Source: Erysipelotrichaceae bacterium (lineage in GTDB: Bacteria > Bacillota_I > Bacilli_A > Erysipelotrichales > Erysipelotrichaceae). Taken from it: a stretch of DNA of 64,000 nt. The translations under genes and the position numbers were made by a program. The stretch's first letter is position 1; each line of letters starts with the position of its first letter. A model generated the notes under the pieces. That model made no database searches. It was not told where the DNA came from and saw only the letters and a program-made list of their open reading frames with translations. Shown in pieces: positions 8,399-16,429 of this stretch. The stretch covers positions 62,001-126,000 of the forward strand of contig JAFRAB010000032.1 in NCBI GenBank assembly GCA_017405675.1. Direction: 5' to 3'.

Positions 8399-9205
8399 CT
8401 ACTTGATCCAGGTAAACTTTTCCAGACTGTACAGCGGTACAAACGGGAAGATTGCCGGTGTCTTTTTATAATATTCCTGATATTCAGGGTCAGAACCATA
8501 GCTCTTGTTCTGACGTTTTTCCAGTCGCTTGGCCCCTGATAACATCACATACAGTATCAGCAGGAAGCCGATGATGACAATGATCCACTGCAGACCTTTT
8601 ACAGCACCAATGCCTGAAATCGTTACTCCGGTCCAGAACAGCAGTTCACCGAAATAGTTAGGACATCTTACAATTTTGTATAAGCCCGTATCGACGAAAC
8701 GGCGGGGATTCTTAGCCTTGGCATCTGATTTCTGCTTGTCAGCCAGTGATTCGATAATAATACCTAAAGCCATTACACCTAAACCGACCCAGGCCATCAC
8801 ACCGCCCTGATCACCATTGACAAGTCTGTATGTAATAGCGGATGTCTGAGCCACATAATCAAATGCCACATAGATCCAGACAAAGAAACTTACGAAGATA
8901 GGTATTTTCTTTTCACCGGTAGATTCCTTGACAATGGAATCCATTCTTTTGCTGTAAGTCTTGTTCTTGCGCTCTCTTAACAGCAGGAATCCTGCCAGTC
9001 TGAGGCCGTAAACCATCAGTCCGATACACAGAGCCACACCTGCCGGTGTAATGCGTGACCGGAACAGAACGATCAGTGCCAGTCCGATTCCCCAGACTGC
9101 CAGACCATATCCGACAGACATGAACCAGACAAATTTATAGTATCCCACTAATGTCAGTACAGCACAGACGATCAGCAGGTACAGCATTTCCTTTGGGAAC
9201 ATCAT
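8399..9205 (-). CDS. DUF1295 / steroid 5-alpha-reductase-like membrane enzyme
   Basis: This 268-residue polytopic membrane protein has the C-terminal signature of the DUF1295/isoprenylcysteine methyltransferase-like fold. GLYKIVRCPNYFGELLFWTG lies near residue 190, and a terminal EYQEYYKKTPAIFPFVPL occurs where the family has its cofactor-binding RHPxYxGE and Y..Y...T.. patterns. Family members are membrane reductases or methyltransferases acting on lipophilic substrates. Which reaction applies here cannot be read from the sequence. It sits 1 bp after the NAD(P)-binding gene, consistent with a shared pathway. Confidence 0.8.
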   Translation of the reverse strand: MMFPKEMLYLLIVCAVLTLVGYYKFVWFMSVGYGLAVWGIGLALIVLFRSRITPAGVALCIGLMVYGLRLAGFLLLRERKNKTYSKRMDSIVKESTGEKKIPIFVSFFVWIYVAFDYVAQTSAITYRLVNGDQGGVMAWVGLGVMALGIIIESLADKQKSDAKAKNPRRFVDTGLYKIVRCPNYFGELLFWTGVTISGIGAVKGLQWIIVIIGFLLILYVMLSGAKRLEKRQNKSYGSDPEYQEYYKKTPAIFPFVPLYSLEKFTWIK

Positions 9206-9206
9206 A

Positions 9207-10058
9207 TTAATTACCTCCGAAATATCCTTTCAGATATTCTTTGAAGCTGGCCTTGCCATATACAGTATTTCCATCAAGATCATGAGTCATGATGAATTTT
9301 GAGAACCTCAGGACACCTTCACGTCCGGTCTTCTGAACCTTATTTACCCATGCCAGAACATCAAACAGCCATGCCGGTGCACTGCTGATCTTGATTTCCT
9401 TACCGGCTGCTTCAGCACATAATTCAGCTATCTGTCTGTATGTATATGTTTCCTTACCGCCGATATTATATGTCTTGTTATCGTCACACATGTGCAGAAC
9501 GATGAATTCAGCGAAATCCGGTGTATCGATAACGTTACAGATCTTATCTCCGGCACCAAGTAATGATACCTTGCCCTTTTCGATCATAGGCTTGAAAACC
9601 TTGGCTATGTCATAGAAATAACCTGTAGGTCTGTAAATTGTATATTTCAGTCCTGAGGCCTTTAATTCTTTTTCGAATTTAGCCTTGGCATCCAGCATCG
9701 GTACATCCGGTGCTTCATCTGCTCTGATAACAGAAACAAAGTTGAAATGCTTTACTCCTGCTTTGATACATTCATTTAGCAGATTCAGGTTTCCCTGATA
9801 GTCAATGTCATAAGCTGTAATGGTCTTGCTGGCACCGGTAAGACCCATTGTAGTTATGGCTATTTCACAGCCGTCACAGATTCCCTTTAATGTTTCAGGG
9901 TTACGGGCATCAATGGAGACAAATTTATACTTACCCTTGATCCCTTCAATTTCCCTTTCCTTTAAGTCAGCAGCGACTACTTCATGTCCCTGTTTGATCA
10001 GTTCCTTTAATATGTCTGCACCCAGATTGCCGAATGCACCAGCTAATACTACTTTCAT
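9207..10058 (-). CDS. Atypical SDR / NAD(P)-binding epimerase-like protein
   Basis: This 283-residue protein starts MKVVLAGAFGNLGADILKEL, the GxxGxxG cofactor motif of extended or atypical SDRs. It carries YRPTGYFYDIAKVFKP mid-protein and a substrate-side region ending at KEYLKGYFGGN. It resembles NmrA/complex I 39-kDa-like SDRs, which often lack the catalytic YxxxK, and no clear YxxxK is seen here. It is therefore an oxidoreductase or redox sensor of unknown substrate. It lies 2 bp after the flavin-reductase-like gene, whose stop overlaps its ribosome binding site. Confidence 0.82.
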   Translation of the reverse strand: MKVVLAGAFGNLGADILKELIKQGHEVVAADLKEREIEGIKGKYKFVSIDARNPETLKGICDGCEIAITTMGLTGASKTITAYDIDYQGNLNLLNECIKAGVKHFNFVSVIRADEAPDVPMLDAKAKFEKELKASGLKYTIYRPTGYFYDIAKVFKPMIEKGKVSLLGAGDKICNVIDTPDFAEFIVLHMCDDNKTYNIGGKETYTYRQIAELCAEAAGKEIKISSAPAWLFDVLAWVNKVQKTGREGVLRFSKFIMTHDLDGNTVYGKASFKEYLKGYFGGN

Positions 10059-10060
10059 TT

Positions 10061-11005
10061 TTACTTACCCTTCTCCTTTGCACGCTTATCATTAATGATA
10101 TCCATGTGTTCTGCCGTTACCAGTGTTACTCCGTTTTCCTTAGCCCATGATACACAGCCTTTTAATACTGTTGGCAGGAAAATTCTCGGAACCTTTACCA
10201 GCTTTGCACATGCCTCTTCAGTAAACTGTACTTCCGGATCAATTCTCTTTGCTGCATACATTACTGAAGCAACACTTGTTTCTCTGACCGGCAGCAGTTC
10301 ACCGATAGGCTTGAAAATTCTTGAACTTCTTGTATACCAGAAGTTTTTGGAATCACGGTAACCGTAGTCTACAGGTACCGGTGGGAAGTCGTTTTTAGTT
10401 ACTCCGTTAACTATGGCGTTGTAATATTTTTCCTTCATCAGGATCTTATCGATCTTCAGAATGAAATGTGCGCCATAAGGTGAAGTGATGCCATTGAAAT
10501 CGTTATATTTCTCCATTTCATAATGGTCATGGCCTTCCTCCATAGGCGGTGTATTTTCACAGTGTTCCAATGAATCTACCCATGTACATTCAAACACCTG
10601 GAAGCATTCCTGAATAACCTTAGGATATTCGCCCTGTGGGTCTTCTTCTTTTCTTAATCCGTCTTCCAGAGTGTAAATGCAGTTTTTCATTTTCTGCTCA
10701 GTTGTGTCTCCCGGGAAGCCCAGAGCCACAGCCTGCTTGAAAAGTCTGCGGTCATCATTGATGAAATTCAATGCGCATTTCTTTCTCTTAATGATGTTCT
10801 GGGCCGTGTTTGATGAATTACGGCATTCCAGTAGCATCGCATAATAATCCTTGCCGGCAATGTAATATGGCTGTACCAGTGAATAGGCGCCGCAGTTAGT
10901 CTGACCGTTGTCAGCCAGCGTACTGATGATTACTGTAGGCATAGGAAAAAAAGCTGAGGTCTGATAAAAGTTATCAACGATTCTCAGATTTTTATAACTG
11001 CTCAT
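10061..11005 (-). CDS. Flavin reductase-like (FMN-binding split barrel) protein
   Basis: The 314-residue product has an N-terminal flavin-reductase-like split barrel (about 1-190: MPTVIISTLADNGQTNCGAYS, then LLECRNSSNTAQNI). An extra C-terminal portion follows, with a PRIFLPTVLKGCVSWAKENG stretch. I chose the ATG at 11005 because AGGAGG lies upstream. An open frame continues to 11140, but that extension looks non-coding. Such proteins bind FMN and may pass electrons to partner enzymes. It is the first gene of a four-gene operon, and the C-terminal extension is longer than in ordinary flavin reductases. Confidence 0.78.
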   Translation of the reverse strand: MSSYKNLRIVDNFYQTSAFFPMPTVIISTLADNGQTNCGAYSLVQPYYIAGKDYYAMLLECRNSSNTAQNIIKRKKCALNFINDDRRLFKQAVALGFPGDTTEQKMKNCIYTLEDGLRKEEDPQGEYPKVIQECFQVFECTWVDSLEHCENTPPMEEGHDHYEMEKYNDFNGITSPYGAHFILKIDKILMKEKYYNAIVNGVTKNDFPPVPVDYGYRDSKNFWYTRSSRIFKPIGELLPVRETSVASVMYAAKRIDPEVQFTEEACAKLVKVPRIFLPTVLKGCVSWAKENGVTLVTAEHMDIINDKRAKEKGK

Positions 11006-11176
11006 ATTATTTATGTCCCCTCCTGTTTGATTCACCATAATTATACAACTAAAAGAACAACATCCCTCAGGTGTGTTAGAATAATTAATAATTTCACAAT
11101 TAAGATTTATAAAATTTGTAAAATCTTGCAAATATATCATAAAATGAATATACTATAATTGAAGGAAGTGATGTGT

Positions 11177-11548
11177 ATGTTTCATTGGATAAAAGGTAAC
11201 GCCTATACCCTTATTGCCACTCTTACAGATACCGCTATCACACTTAACAACAGTGCAGCCGGATATTTCGCTGATATCCGCTGGTGTCTCGTCGGTCTCG
11301 ATTACGACAACAAAGTACTGGCAATAAAACCGGTAACCAAAAACGAATATGATCTGCACCTGTACCCTCTCGAAGATCTGCATAAGATCTCAGTAGGTAC
11401 CGGTTATGCCCGCATCAGCAATAAGTCTGTTATGACAGCTATTGCCCAGATGCTGGAAATGCAGCTGGACAGTGTGAAATTCCTGGCCAGCTGGGATGAT
11501 AAGGAAAAGATGATGACTGTTGACTTGAACAACGTCTTCAGGGGGTGA
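11177..11548 (+). CDS. Hypothetical protein upstream of nfeD/SPFH genes
   Basis: The 123-residue soluble protein has no family I recognise. It lacks a signal peptide and membrane segment and alternates short strands with charged turns (LVGLDYDNKVLAIKP, LASWDDKEKMMTVDL). I chose the ATG at 11177 because a GAAGGAAG ribosome binding site lies 7-8 nt before it. An upstream ATG at 11171 is too close to that site. Its stop lies just before the NfeD start, so the three genes to 12906 form one transcription unit, and a role beside the SPFH protein is inferred. Confidence 0.75.
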   Translation: MFHWIKGNAYTLIATLTDTAITLNNSAAGYFADIRWCLVGLDYDNKVLAIKPVTKNEYDLHLYPLEDLHKISVGTGYARISNKSVMTAIAQMLEMQLDSVKFLASWDDKEKMMTVDLNNVFRG

Positions 11549-11553
11549 ACTTT

Positions 11554-11988
11554 ATGAGCATGATAATACTTTGGATTTTTGTAGCTATAGCTTCAATAAT
11601 CATTGAAATAGTTACCATCGGAGACCTGATCTGCATCTGGTTTGCAGTAGGTGCCCTGGCAGCCGGTATTTTAGCCTGGCTGAAAATACAGACTGCTCTT
11701 CAGTTTACAGCATTCTTTGTGGTTTCCATCGGTGTGATGCTGATAGTGAGACCTCTGGCTGCCAAATACCTGCGTGGTAATGTAGTAGCCACTAATACTG
11801 ACAGGCTGATCGGCATGTCTGCCATCCTGACAAAAGACATTACTCCTGAATCCTGGGGAGAACTGACAATCGCAGGAATGACCTGGAGCTGTATCTCTAT
11901 TGACAATCAGCCAATCAGGAAAGATACTAATGTTAGAATTATGGCAATCGATGGCGTAAAGCTGATTGTCAAGGCAATAGATGAATAA
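11554..11988 (+). CDS. NfeD-like membrane protein (short form)
   Basis: This 144-residue protein has two or three N-terminal membrane segments (about 1-70) followed by a small C-terminal beta-rich OB-fold (about 85-144: AILTKDITPESWGELTIAG, then VRIMAIDGVKLIVKA). This is the short NfeD/NfeD1b class. These proteins are typically encoded next to SPFH/stomatin proteins, as here (12 bp upstream), and are thought to work with them in membrane microdomains. I took the ATG at 11554 after a GGGGG ribosome binding site. A GTG at 11545 in frame is possible. Confidence 0.9.
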   Translation: MSMIILWIFVAIASIIIEIVTIGDLICIWFAVGALAAGILAWLKIQTALQFTAFFVVSIGVMLIVRPLAAKYLRGNVVATNTDRLIGMSAILTKDITPESWGELTIAGMTWSCISIDNQPIRKDTNVRIMAIDGVKLIVKAIDE

Positions 11989-12000
11989 GGAGGTAGCGTT

Positions 12001-12906
12001 ATGGATAACTTTGTACCTATTGTAATATTCTTAATTATTTTCTTCATAGTAGCCGGTATTCTGGCTTACATGATCAGAATCGTACCACAGGCCGAAGCCT
12101 ATGTAATGGAAAGACTTGGTGCCTATAACGCAACATGGACGACTGGTGTACATTTCCTGGTACCGTTCATTGACCGCGTTGCCAACAAGATCACTCTTAA
12201 GGAAATCGTCAAGGACTTCGATCCTCAGCCAGTTATCACAAAGGATAACGTTACAATGCAGATCGATACCGTCGTATATTTCCAGATTACTGACCCTAAA
12301 CTGTATACATACGGTGTTGTTGGTCCTATTACAGCAATTGAAAATCTTACTGCTACTACCCTGCGTAACATCATCGGTGACCTGGAACTTGATGAAACCC
12401 TGACTTCAAGAGATATCATCAATACCCAGATGCGTTCCATCCTTGATGAAGCCACAGACCCTTGGGGCATTAAGGTAAACCGTGTTGAAGTTAAGAACAT
12501 CATCCCGCCAAAGGACATTCAGGAAGCCATGGAAAAGCAGATGAGAGCTGAACGTGAAAGACGTGAATCCATCCTGAAGGCTGAAGGTGAAAAGAAGAGT
12601 GCCATCCTGGTAGCTGAAGGTGAAAAGGAATCAACCGTTCTTAGAGCTGAAGCCAAGAAAGCAGCCATGATCGCTGAAGCTGAAGGCCGCGCCGAAGCAC
12701 TGGCAAAGGTCTACGAAGCAGAAGCCAGAGGTATCCAGATGATCAATGAATCAAATCCAAGCAAGGAATATCTCTCATTGAAATCACTTGAAACCTATGA
12801 AAAAATGGCTGATGGTCAGGCAACCAAGATCGTTATCCCTAGCGAACTGCAGAGCATAGCTTCTCTGCTGACAGCGGCTAAGGAAATGACCGGAAAAGAC
12901 AAATAA
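12001..12906 (+). CDS. SPFH/stomatin-like membrane protein (QmcA/HflK-like)
   Basis: This 301-residue protein has one N-terminal membrane segment (about 5-26). The SPFH domain follows (YVMERLGAYNATWTTGVHFLVPFID through VEVKNIIPPKDIQEAMEKQM), then an Ala/Glu-rich coiled coil around 175-245 with repeated AEGEK units, and a short C-terminal tail. Stomatin-like proteins form oligomeric membrane scaffolds. The product most resembles the QmcA/paraslipin class. It is cotranscribed with the NfeD-like partner and has a strong AAGGAGG site. Confidence 0.93.
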   Translation: MDNFVPIVIFLIIFFIVAGILAYMIRIVPQAEAYVMERLGAYNATWTTGVHFLVPFIDRVANKITLKEIVKDFDPQPVITKDNVTMQIDTVVYFQITDPKLYTYGVVGPITAIENLTATTLRNIIGDLELDETLTSRDIINTQMRSILDEATDPWGIKVNRVEVKNIIPPKDIQEAMEKQMRAERERRESILKAEGEKKSAILVAEGEKESTVLRAEAKKAAMIAEAEGRAEALAKVYEAEARGIQMINESNPSKEYLSLKSLETYEKMADGQATKIVIPSELQSIASLLTAAKEMTGKDK

Positions 12907-12917
12907 TCAATTATCAT

Positions 12918-12942
12918 GGAAACCGTCAGGTTTCCTTTTTTT
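12918..12942 (+). terminator. Rho-independent terminator after SPFH gene
   Basis: Stem GGAAACC/GGTTTCC with loop GTCA, followed by a run of seven T. Confidence 0.88.
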
Positions 12943-12966
12943 ATGCACTCGGGAATTACATTTACA

Positions 12967-12975
12967 TGCTATAAT
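12967..12975 (+). promoter_or_regulatory. Extended -10 promoter candidate for HPr-dehydrogenase gene
   Basis: TGCTATAAT is a perfect extended -10, located 29 nt before the ATG at 13005 and just after the terminator. The -35 region is not consensus. Confidence 0.55.
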
Positions 12976-13004
12976 GAAAGCAGATAATAAGGAGAAAAAT
13001 ATTT

Positions 13005-14306
13005 ATGATCGAATATCGCTGTATTGTTGAAAATCCTATGGGTTTACATGCCCGTCCTGCTGCCCTGCTGGCTCAGTTATGTGTTAACAGCAAATGTGCA
13101 GTTTCAATCAAATGCAACGGGAAGGAAGCTAATGGCAACAATGTACTGCAGATTCTGGCGCTGGGGGCCAAAAAGGGAGATCTTATTCAGTTTTCTATAG
13201 ATGGTCCTACTGAAAACGAAGAACTGGAAAACATCAAAAACATCCTTTCGCATGAAGTTATTGAAGAAAATATTCTTCCGGTCCTCAAAATCGCTTTCTT
13301 CGGAACCAAGGATTATGACCGTACTTTCTTTACCGAACTGGCCAAGGATGTAGGCCCTGGTACATACAACTGCGAAATTACTTTCCTGAGCTCACGTCTG
13401 ACTCTTGAAACAGCATCACTTGCCAAAGGACATGATGCCGTATGTATTTTCGTAAATGATGAAGCTCCTGCTGAAGTCATCGATGTTCTGCATCAGGACG
13501 GAATAAGATTGATCCTGTTACGCTGCGCCGGCTTCAATAACGTTGATCTTGCCAGATGCAAGGAATACGGTATCAAGGTTGCCAGAGTACCGGCTTATTC
13601 ACCATATGCCGTAGCTGAACATGCCATGGCAATTATCCAGGAAGCTAACAGAAGACTGCATAAGGCTGACCGCAAGGTAAGAGAAAACAACTTTGCTCTG
13701 TCCGGACTGTTAGGTGTTGACCTGCATAACAAGATCTGCGGTGTCATGGGCACAGGTAAGATCGGTGAATGCTTTGCCCGCATTGCCAAGGGTTATGGCA
13801 TGACCGTCATCGGATGGGATGCATATCCAAATAACAGATTAGTTGAAGAAGGCCTTCTGACATATGTAACAAAAGATGAACTGCTTGAAAGAGCAGACCT
13901 GATTTCACTGCATGCGCCATTGATCATGGGTCCTAACGGCACATACCACCTGATCGATGCAGCAGCAATCGCCAAGATGAAGGATACGGTAATGCTGGTC
14001 AATACCGCCAGAGGACCGTTGATTGATGCTGAAGCACTGATTGCCGCCTTAAAGGAAGGCAAATTCCATGCCGTAGCTCTGGACGTTTATGAAGGTGAAG
14101 ATGAAAACGTCTACACCGACAGATCAGATGAACCTCTGCCGCATTCAATCACAGCCCGTCTGCAGATGTTCCCTCAGCTGGTTCTGACTTCACATCAGGC
14201 TTTCTTCACCAGAGAAGCCATGCAGGCCATTGCTGTAACAACCATGGAGAATGCCCGTAACTTTAACGAAGGAAAGCCTTTAGGAAACGCTGAATGTACG
14301 TTGTAA
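13005..14306 (+). CDS. HPr domain fused to D-lactate dehydrogenase-like 2-hydroxyacid dehydrogenase
   Basis: This 433-residue protein has two parts. Residues 1-85 are an HPr-like domain, with the phosphorylation loop GLHARPAA placing the histidine at exactly position 15. The HPr kinase site (Ser46 in Bacillus HPr) is Asn here (NGNNVLQ, residues 43-49). Residues about 92-430 form a D-isomer-specific 2-hydroxyacid dehydrogenase. That part shows the Rossmann motif GTGKIG (248-253) and the catalytic Arg in NTARGPL (about 335), Glu in DVYEGE (about 362-364) and His in TSHQAFF (about 396). The closest reaction is pyruvate to D-lactate with NADH. PTS-dependent control by phosphorylation of His15 is inference. 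It has a GGAG ribosome binding site and overlaps the rhomboid gene by 13 nt. Confidence 0.93.
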   Translation: MIEYRCIVENPMGLHARPAALLAQLCVNSKCAVSIKCNGKEANGNNVLQILALGAKKGDLIQFSIDGPTENEELENIKNILSHEVIEENILPVLKIAFFGTKDYDRTFFTELAKDVGPGTYNCEITFLSSRLTLETASLAKGHDAVCIFVNDEAPAEVIDVLHQDGIRLILLRCAGFNNVDLARCKEYGIKVARVPAYSPYAVAEHAMAIIQEANRRLHKADRKVRENNFALSGLLGVDLHNKICGVMGTGKIGECFARIAKGYGMTVIGWDAYPNNRLVEEGLLTYVTKDELLERADLISLHAPLIMGPNGTYHLIDAAAIAKMKDTVMLVNTARGPLIDAEALIAALKEGKFHAVALDVYEGEDENVYTDRSDEPLPHSITARLQMFPQLVLTSHQAFFTREAMQAIAVTTMENARNFNEGKPLGNAECTL

Positions 14307-14818
14307 CATACATGGCAATAGGTATTTGTGTACTGATATTTCTCTACATAAATGCCCATCAGAGCCGCATAGGCTATGCCATTAAGGCCGGGGCTCTGGT
14401 TCCCAGCCGCGTACGTAAAGGCGAAATCTACAGACTGCTGACGGCAGGATTTGTCCACATACGGCCTTATCACCTGCTGGTCAACATGTACAGCTTATAC
14501 AACTACCGCTGGCTGGAGGACGCCTTAGGTTCACCGCGATACGGCCTGTTGCTGGTACTTGCCATTCTGGGAGGAAACATACTGACAATGCTGTTTGCCG
14601 GCAAAGGCAGAGACAAGATATCTGTCGGTATCTCCGGAGGATTGTACGGGTTCATGGGCTTCTATGTCGCGCTGTTAATGAAAGTAGGATATTTCTCCAT
14701 TCAGGATGCCTTCCAATACATGCTTCCCAACATTGTAATAAATTTCATGCCTAACATATCCGTTACCGGACATGCAGGAGGATTCCTGGTAGGCATCATA
14801 TTTGCACTGCTGGTCTAA
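14294..14818 (+). CDS. Rhomboid-family intramembrane serine protease
   Basis: This 174-residue polytopic membrane protein has the rhomboid catalytic core. HLLVNMYSLY sits in the second hydrophobic part (Asn of the oxyanion region), GISGGLYG carries the nucleophilic Ser, and GHAGGFLVG carries the catalytic His. It cleaves transmembrane substrates within the bilayer. It is short, with no cytosolic domain, as in minimal six-segment rhomboids. The start lies inside the end of the HPr-dehydrogenase gene (13-nt overlap) with an AGGAAA site, so translation is probably coupled. The functional reason for this pairing is not obvious. Confidence 0.9.
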   Translation: MYVVTYMAIGICVLIFLYINAHQSRIGYAIKAGALVPSRVRKGEIYRLLTAGFVHIRPYHLLVNMYSLYNYRWLEDALGSPRYGLLLVLAILGGNILTMLFAGKGRDKISVGISGGLYGFMGFYVALLMKVGYFSIQDAFQYMLPNIVINFMPNISVTGHAGGFLVGIIFALLV

Positions 14819-14843
14819 CTGTCCGTCACAGGACAGTTTTTTT
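14818..14843 (+). terminator. Terminator after rhomboid gene
   Basis: Stem ACTGTCC/GGACAGT followed by a T-run. Confidence 0.88.
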
Positions 14844-14878
14844 AAGTTATAATTTATGTAAAGAAAAGAGGTTCTGTC

Positions 14879-15823
14879 ATGAAAAAACCTGTTCCTGTAA
14901 TTCTGGATGCCGATCCGGGTCATGATGATGCCATTGCCTGGGTAGTTGCCAATGCCAGTAAAGATCTGAAAATACTGGCCTGCACGGCTGTAAACGGCAA
15001 CTGCAATGTCCACAAAGCACAGTACAACGCCCGCAGAGTAATGACTCTGATTGGTTTGAATGCTCCTGTAGCTGCCGGACGTAACTGCCCTTTATACCGT
15101 GAATCACTCAGCGCCCCGGCCAACATACACGGCGAATCAGGACTGGACGGTCCTGCCCTGCCGGAACCGGTAATGGAACTGGAAGATTGCTCCGCTGTTG
15201 AACTGATGGCCAGAACCCTGAAAAACAGTGATGAACCTGTTACCATTGTTGCTACCGGACCTCTGACAAATGTCGCTCAGTTATTGCTGGCACATCCGGA
15301 ACTGAAGAGCAGAATCGCCCGCATTTCATTAATGGGCGGAGGCATCAGATACGGCAACTGGACACCGGCTGCTGAATTCAACATTCTTTTTGATCCGGAA
15401 GCAGCTGACATTGTCTTTTCTTCAGGTATTCCAATTATCATGGCTGGTCTGGATGTTACAGAAAAAGCCCTGATAAAACCCGAAGATGTAGATACTATTA
15501 AGGCAATAAACAATCATGTCAGCGATATTGTCTGGCAGTGGTTGGAATTCTTCTACCGCTTCCATCTGTCAATTGGCTATCGGGGAGCCCCGATGCATGA
15601 TGTATGTGCCGTAATGGCTCTGATCCATCCTGAAGTATTTACCATGCAGGACATGTATGTAGAAGTTGAAACTGCCGGCATGTATACAACCGGTAAAACT
15701 GTCGGAGACATATACAATATAACCGGCAGGAAACCTAATGCTACCTGCCTGATGGATGTTGACCGTCCTGAATTTGTCAGACTGCTGACTGAATATATTA
15801 AGTGCTACAGTGAGGTACAGTAA
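14879..15823 (+). CDS. Inosine-uridine-type nucleoside hydrolase
   Basis: This 314-residue protein begins with the calcium-binding motif ILDADPGHDDAIAW, the DxDxGxDD signature of the IUNH family. It also has NFNILF-type residues (AAEFNILFDPEAADIVF, near 170), the PIIMAGLDVTEKA stretch and a C-terminal PMHDVCAV (near 240) with the catalytic His-Asp. It hydrolyses the N-glycosidic bond of nucleosides to free base and ribose for salvage. Pyrimidine versus purine preference cannot be told. It is followed 1 bp later by a degenerate paralogue. Confidence 0.93.
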   Translation: MKKPVPVILDADPGHDDAIAWVVANASKDLKILACTAVNGNCNVHKAQYNARRVMTLIGLNAPVAAGRNCPLYRESLSAPANIHGESGLDGPALPEPVMELEDCSAVELMARTLKNSDEPVTIVATGPLTNVAQLLLAHPELKSRIARISLMGGGIRYGNWTPAAEFNILFDPEAADIVFSSGIPIIMAGLDVTEKALIKPEDVDTIKAINNHVSDIVWQWLEFFYRFHLSIGYRGAPMHDVCAVMALIHPEVFTMQDMYVEVETAGMYTTGKTVGDIYNITGRKPNATCLMDVDRPEFVRLLTEYIKCYSEVQ

Positions 15824-15824
15824 C

Positions 15825-16385
15825 ATGAAAATATTTCTGAGTTTGGAAAACACAGCCGAAAACAGAGAGCTGTCCTCTCTGCTGAAAAGCCTTGAACAGT
15901 TTGAAATAACAGATCATTTTGACAATGAGAATAAAACAACTGTCATAGTAAACGGTCCGCTTACGCAGCTGTCTGAAATGCTGCTGAAAGACCATACACT
16001 CGCTGACAGGATCGCTGAAATACTGCTGGTAGGCGGTTCAGACAGTTATGGCGATGTCACACCGGTAGCCGAAAAAAACATATATGCTGATCCCGAAAGT
16101 GCGCAGCATGTCTTTCTGTCCGGTATCCCAATTGTAATGTTTGGCCTTAACATTACCCGTAACCTTGAACAAAAAGCCCTGGTTCCTCTTGCCTACATGC
16201 TTGAACCCTCAGTATTCTGTACAGAAGAATGTGGGGTTCTTGTAGAAACCAGAGGTCATATTACCAGAGGCATGACTGTAACGGATCTGTATTCAGACAA
16301 ACAGTTTGATTACCATTATGTTAAGATTGTCACATCTATTGATCTGCCAGCATATCAGCTGCTGGTAAAAACCTTAAACCACTAA
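15825..16385 (+). CDS. Truncated nucleoside hydrolase-like paralogue lacking the metal site
   Basis: This 186-residue protein matches the middle and C-terminal portions of the preceding nucleoside hydrolase. VIVNGPLTQLSEMLLKDH, LVGGSDSYGDVTPVAEKNIY, DPESAQHVFLSGIPIVMFGLN and a VLVETRGHITRGMTVTDLY region are shared in order. The N-terminal DxDxGxDD calcium motif is missing and the His-Asp of PMHDV is not present. The frame is intact with its own GAGGT ribosome binding site, so it is probably expressed. It looks like a catalytically dead homologue that could regulate or assemble with the enzyme. Confidence 0.85.
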   Translation: MKIFLSLENTAENRELSSLLKSLEQFEITDHFDNENKTTVIVNGPLTQLSEMLLKDHTLADRIAEILLVGGSDSYGDVTPVAEKNIYADPESAQHVFLSGIPIVMFGLNITRNLEQKALVPLAYMLEPSVFCTEECGVLVETRGHITRGMTVTDLYSDKQFDYHYVKIVTSIDLPAYQLLVKTLNH

Positions 16386-16408
16386 AAAAGGACCTGGGTC
16401 CTTTTTTG
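16384..16408. terminator. Bidirectional terminator between nucleoside hydrolase operon and MBL gene
   Basis: Stem AAAAAGGACC/GGTCCTTTTT with a flanking T-run, placed between convergent genes. Confidence 0.8.
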
Positions 16409-16429
16409 TCTGATCATATAAACATGACA

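Noticed and set aside
11154..11159. TATAAT box before the 11177 gene
   Set aside because: It would put the start of transcription in the ribosome binding site and has no -35, so I do not call it a promoter.
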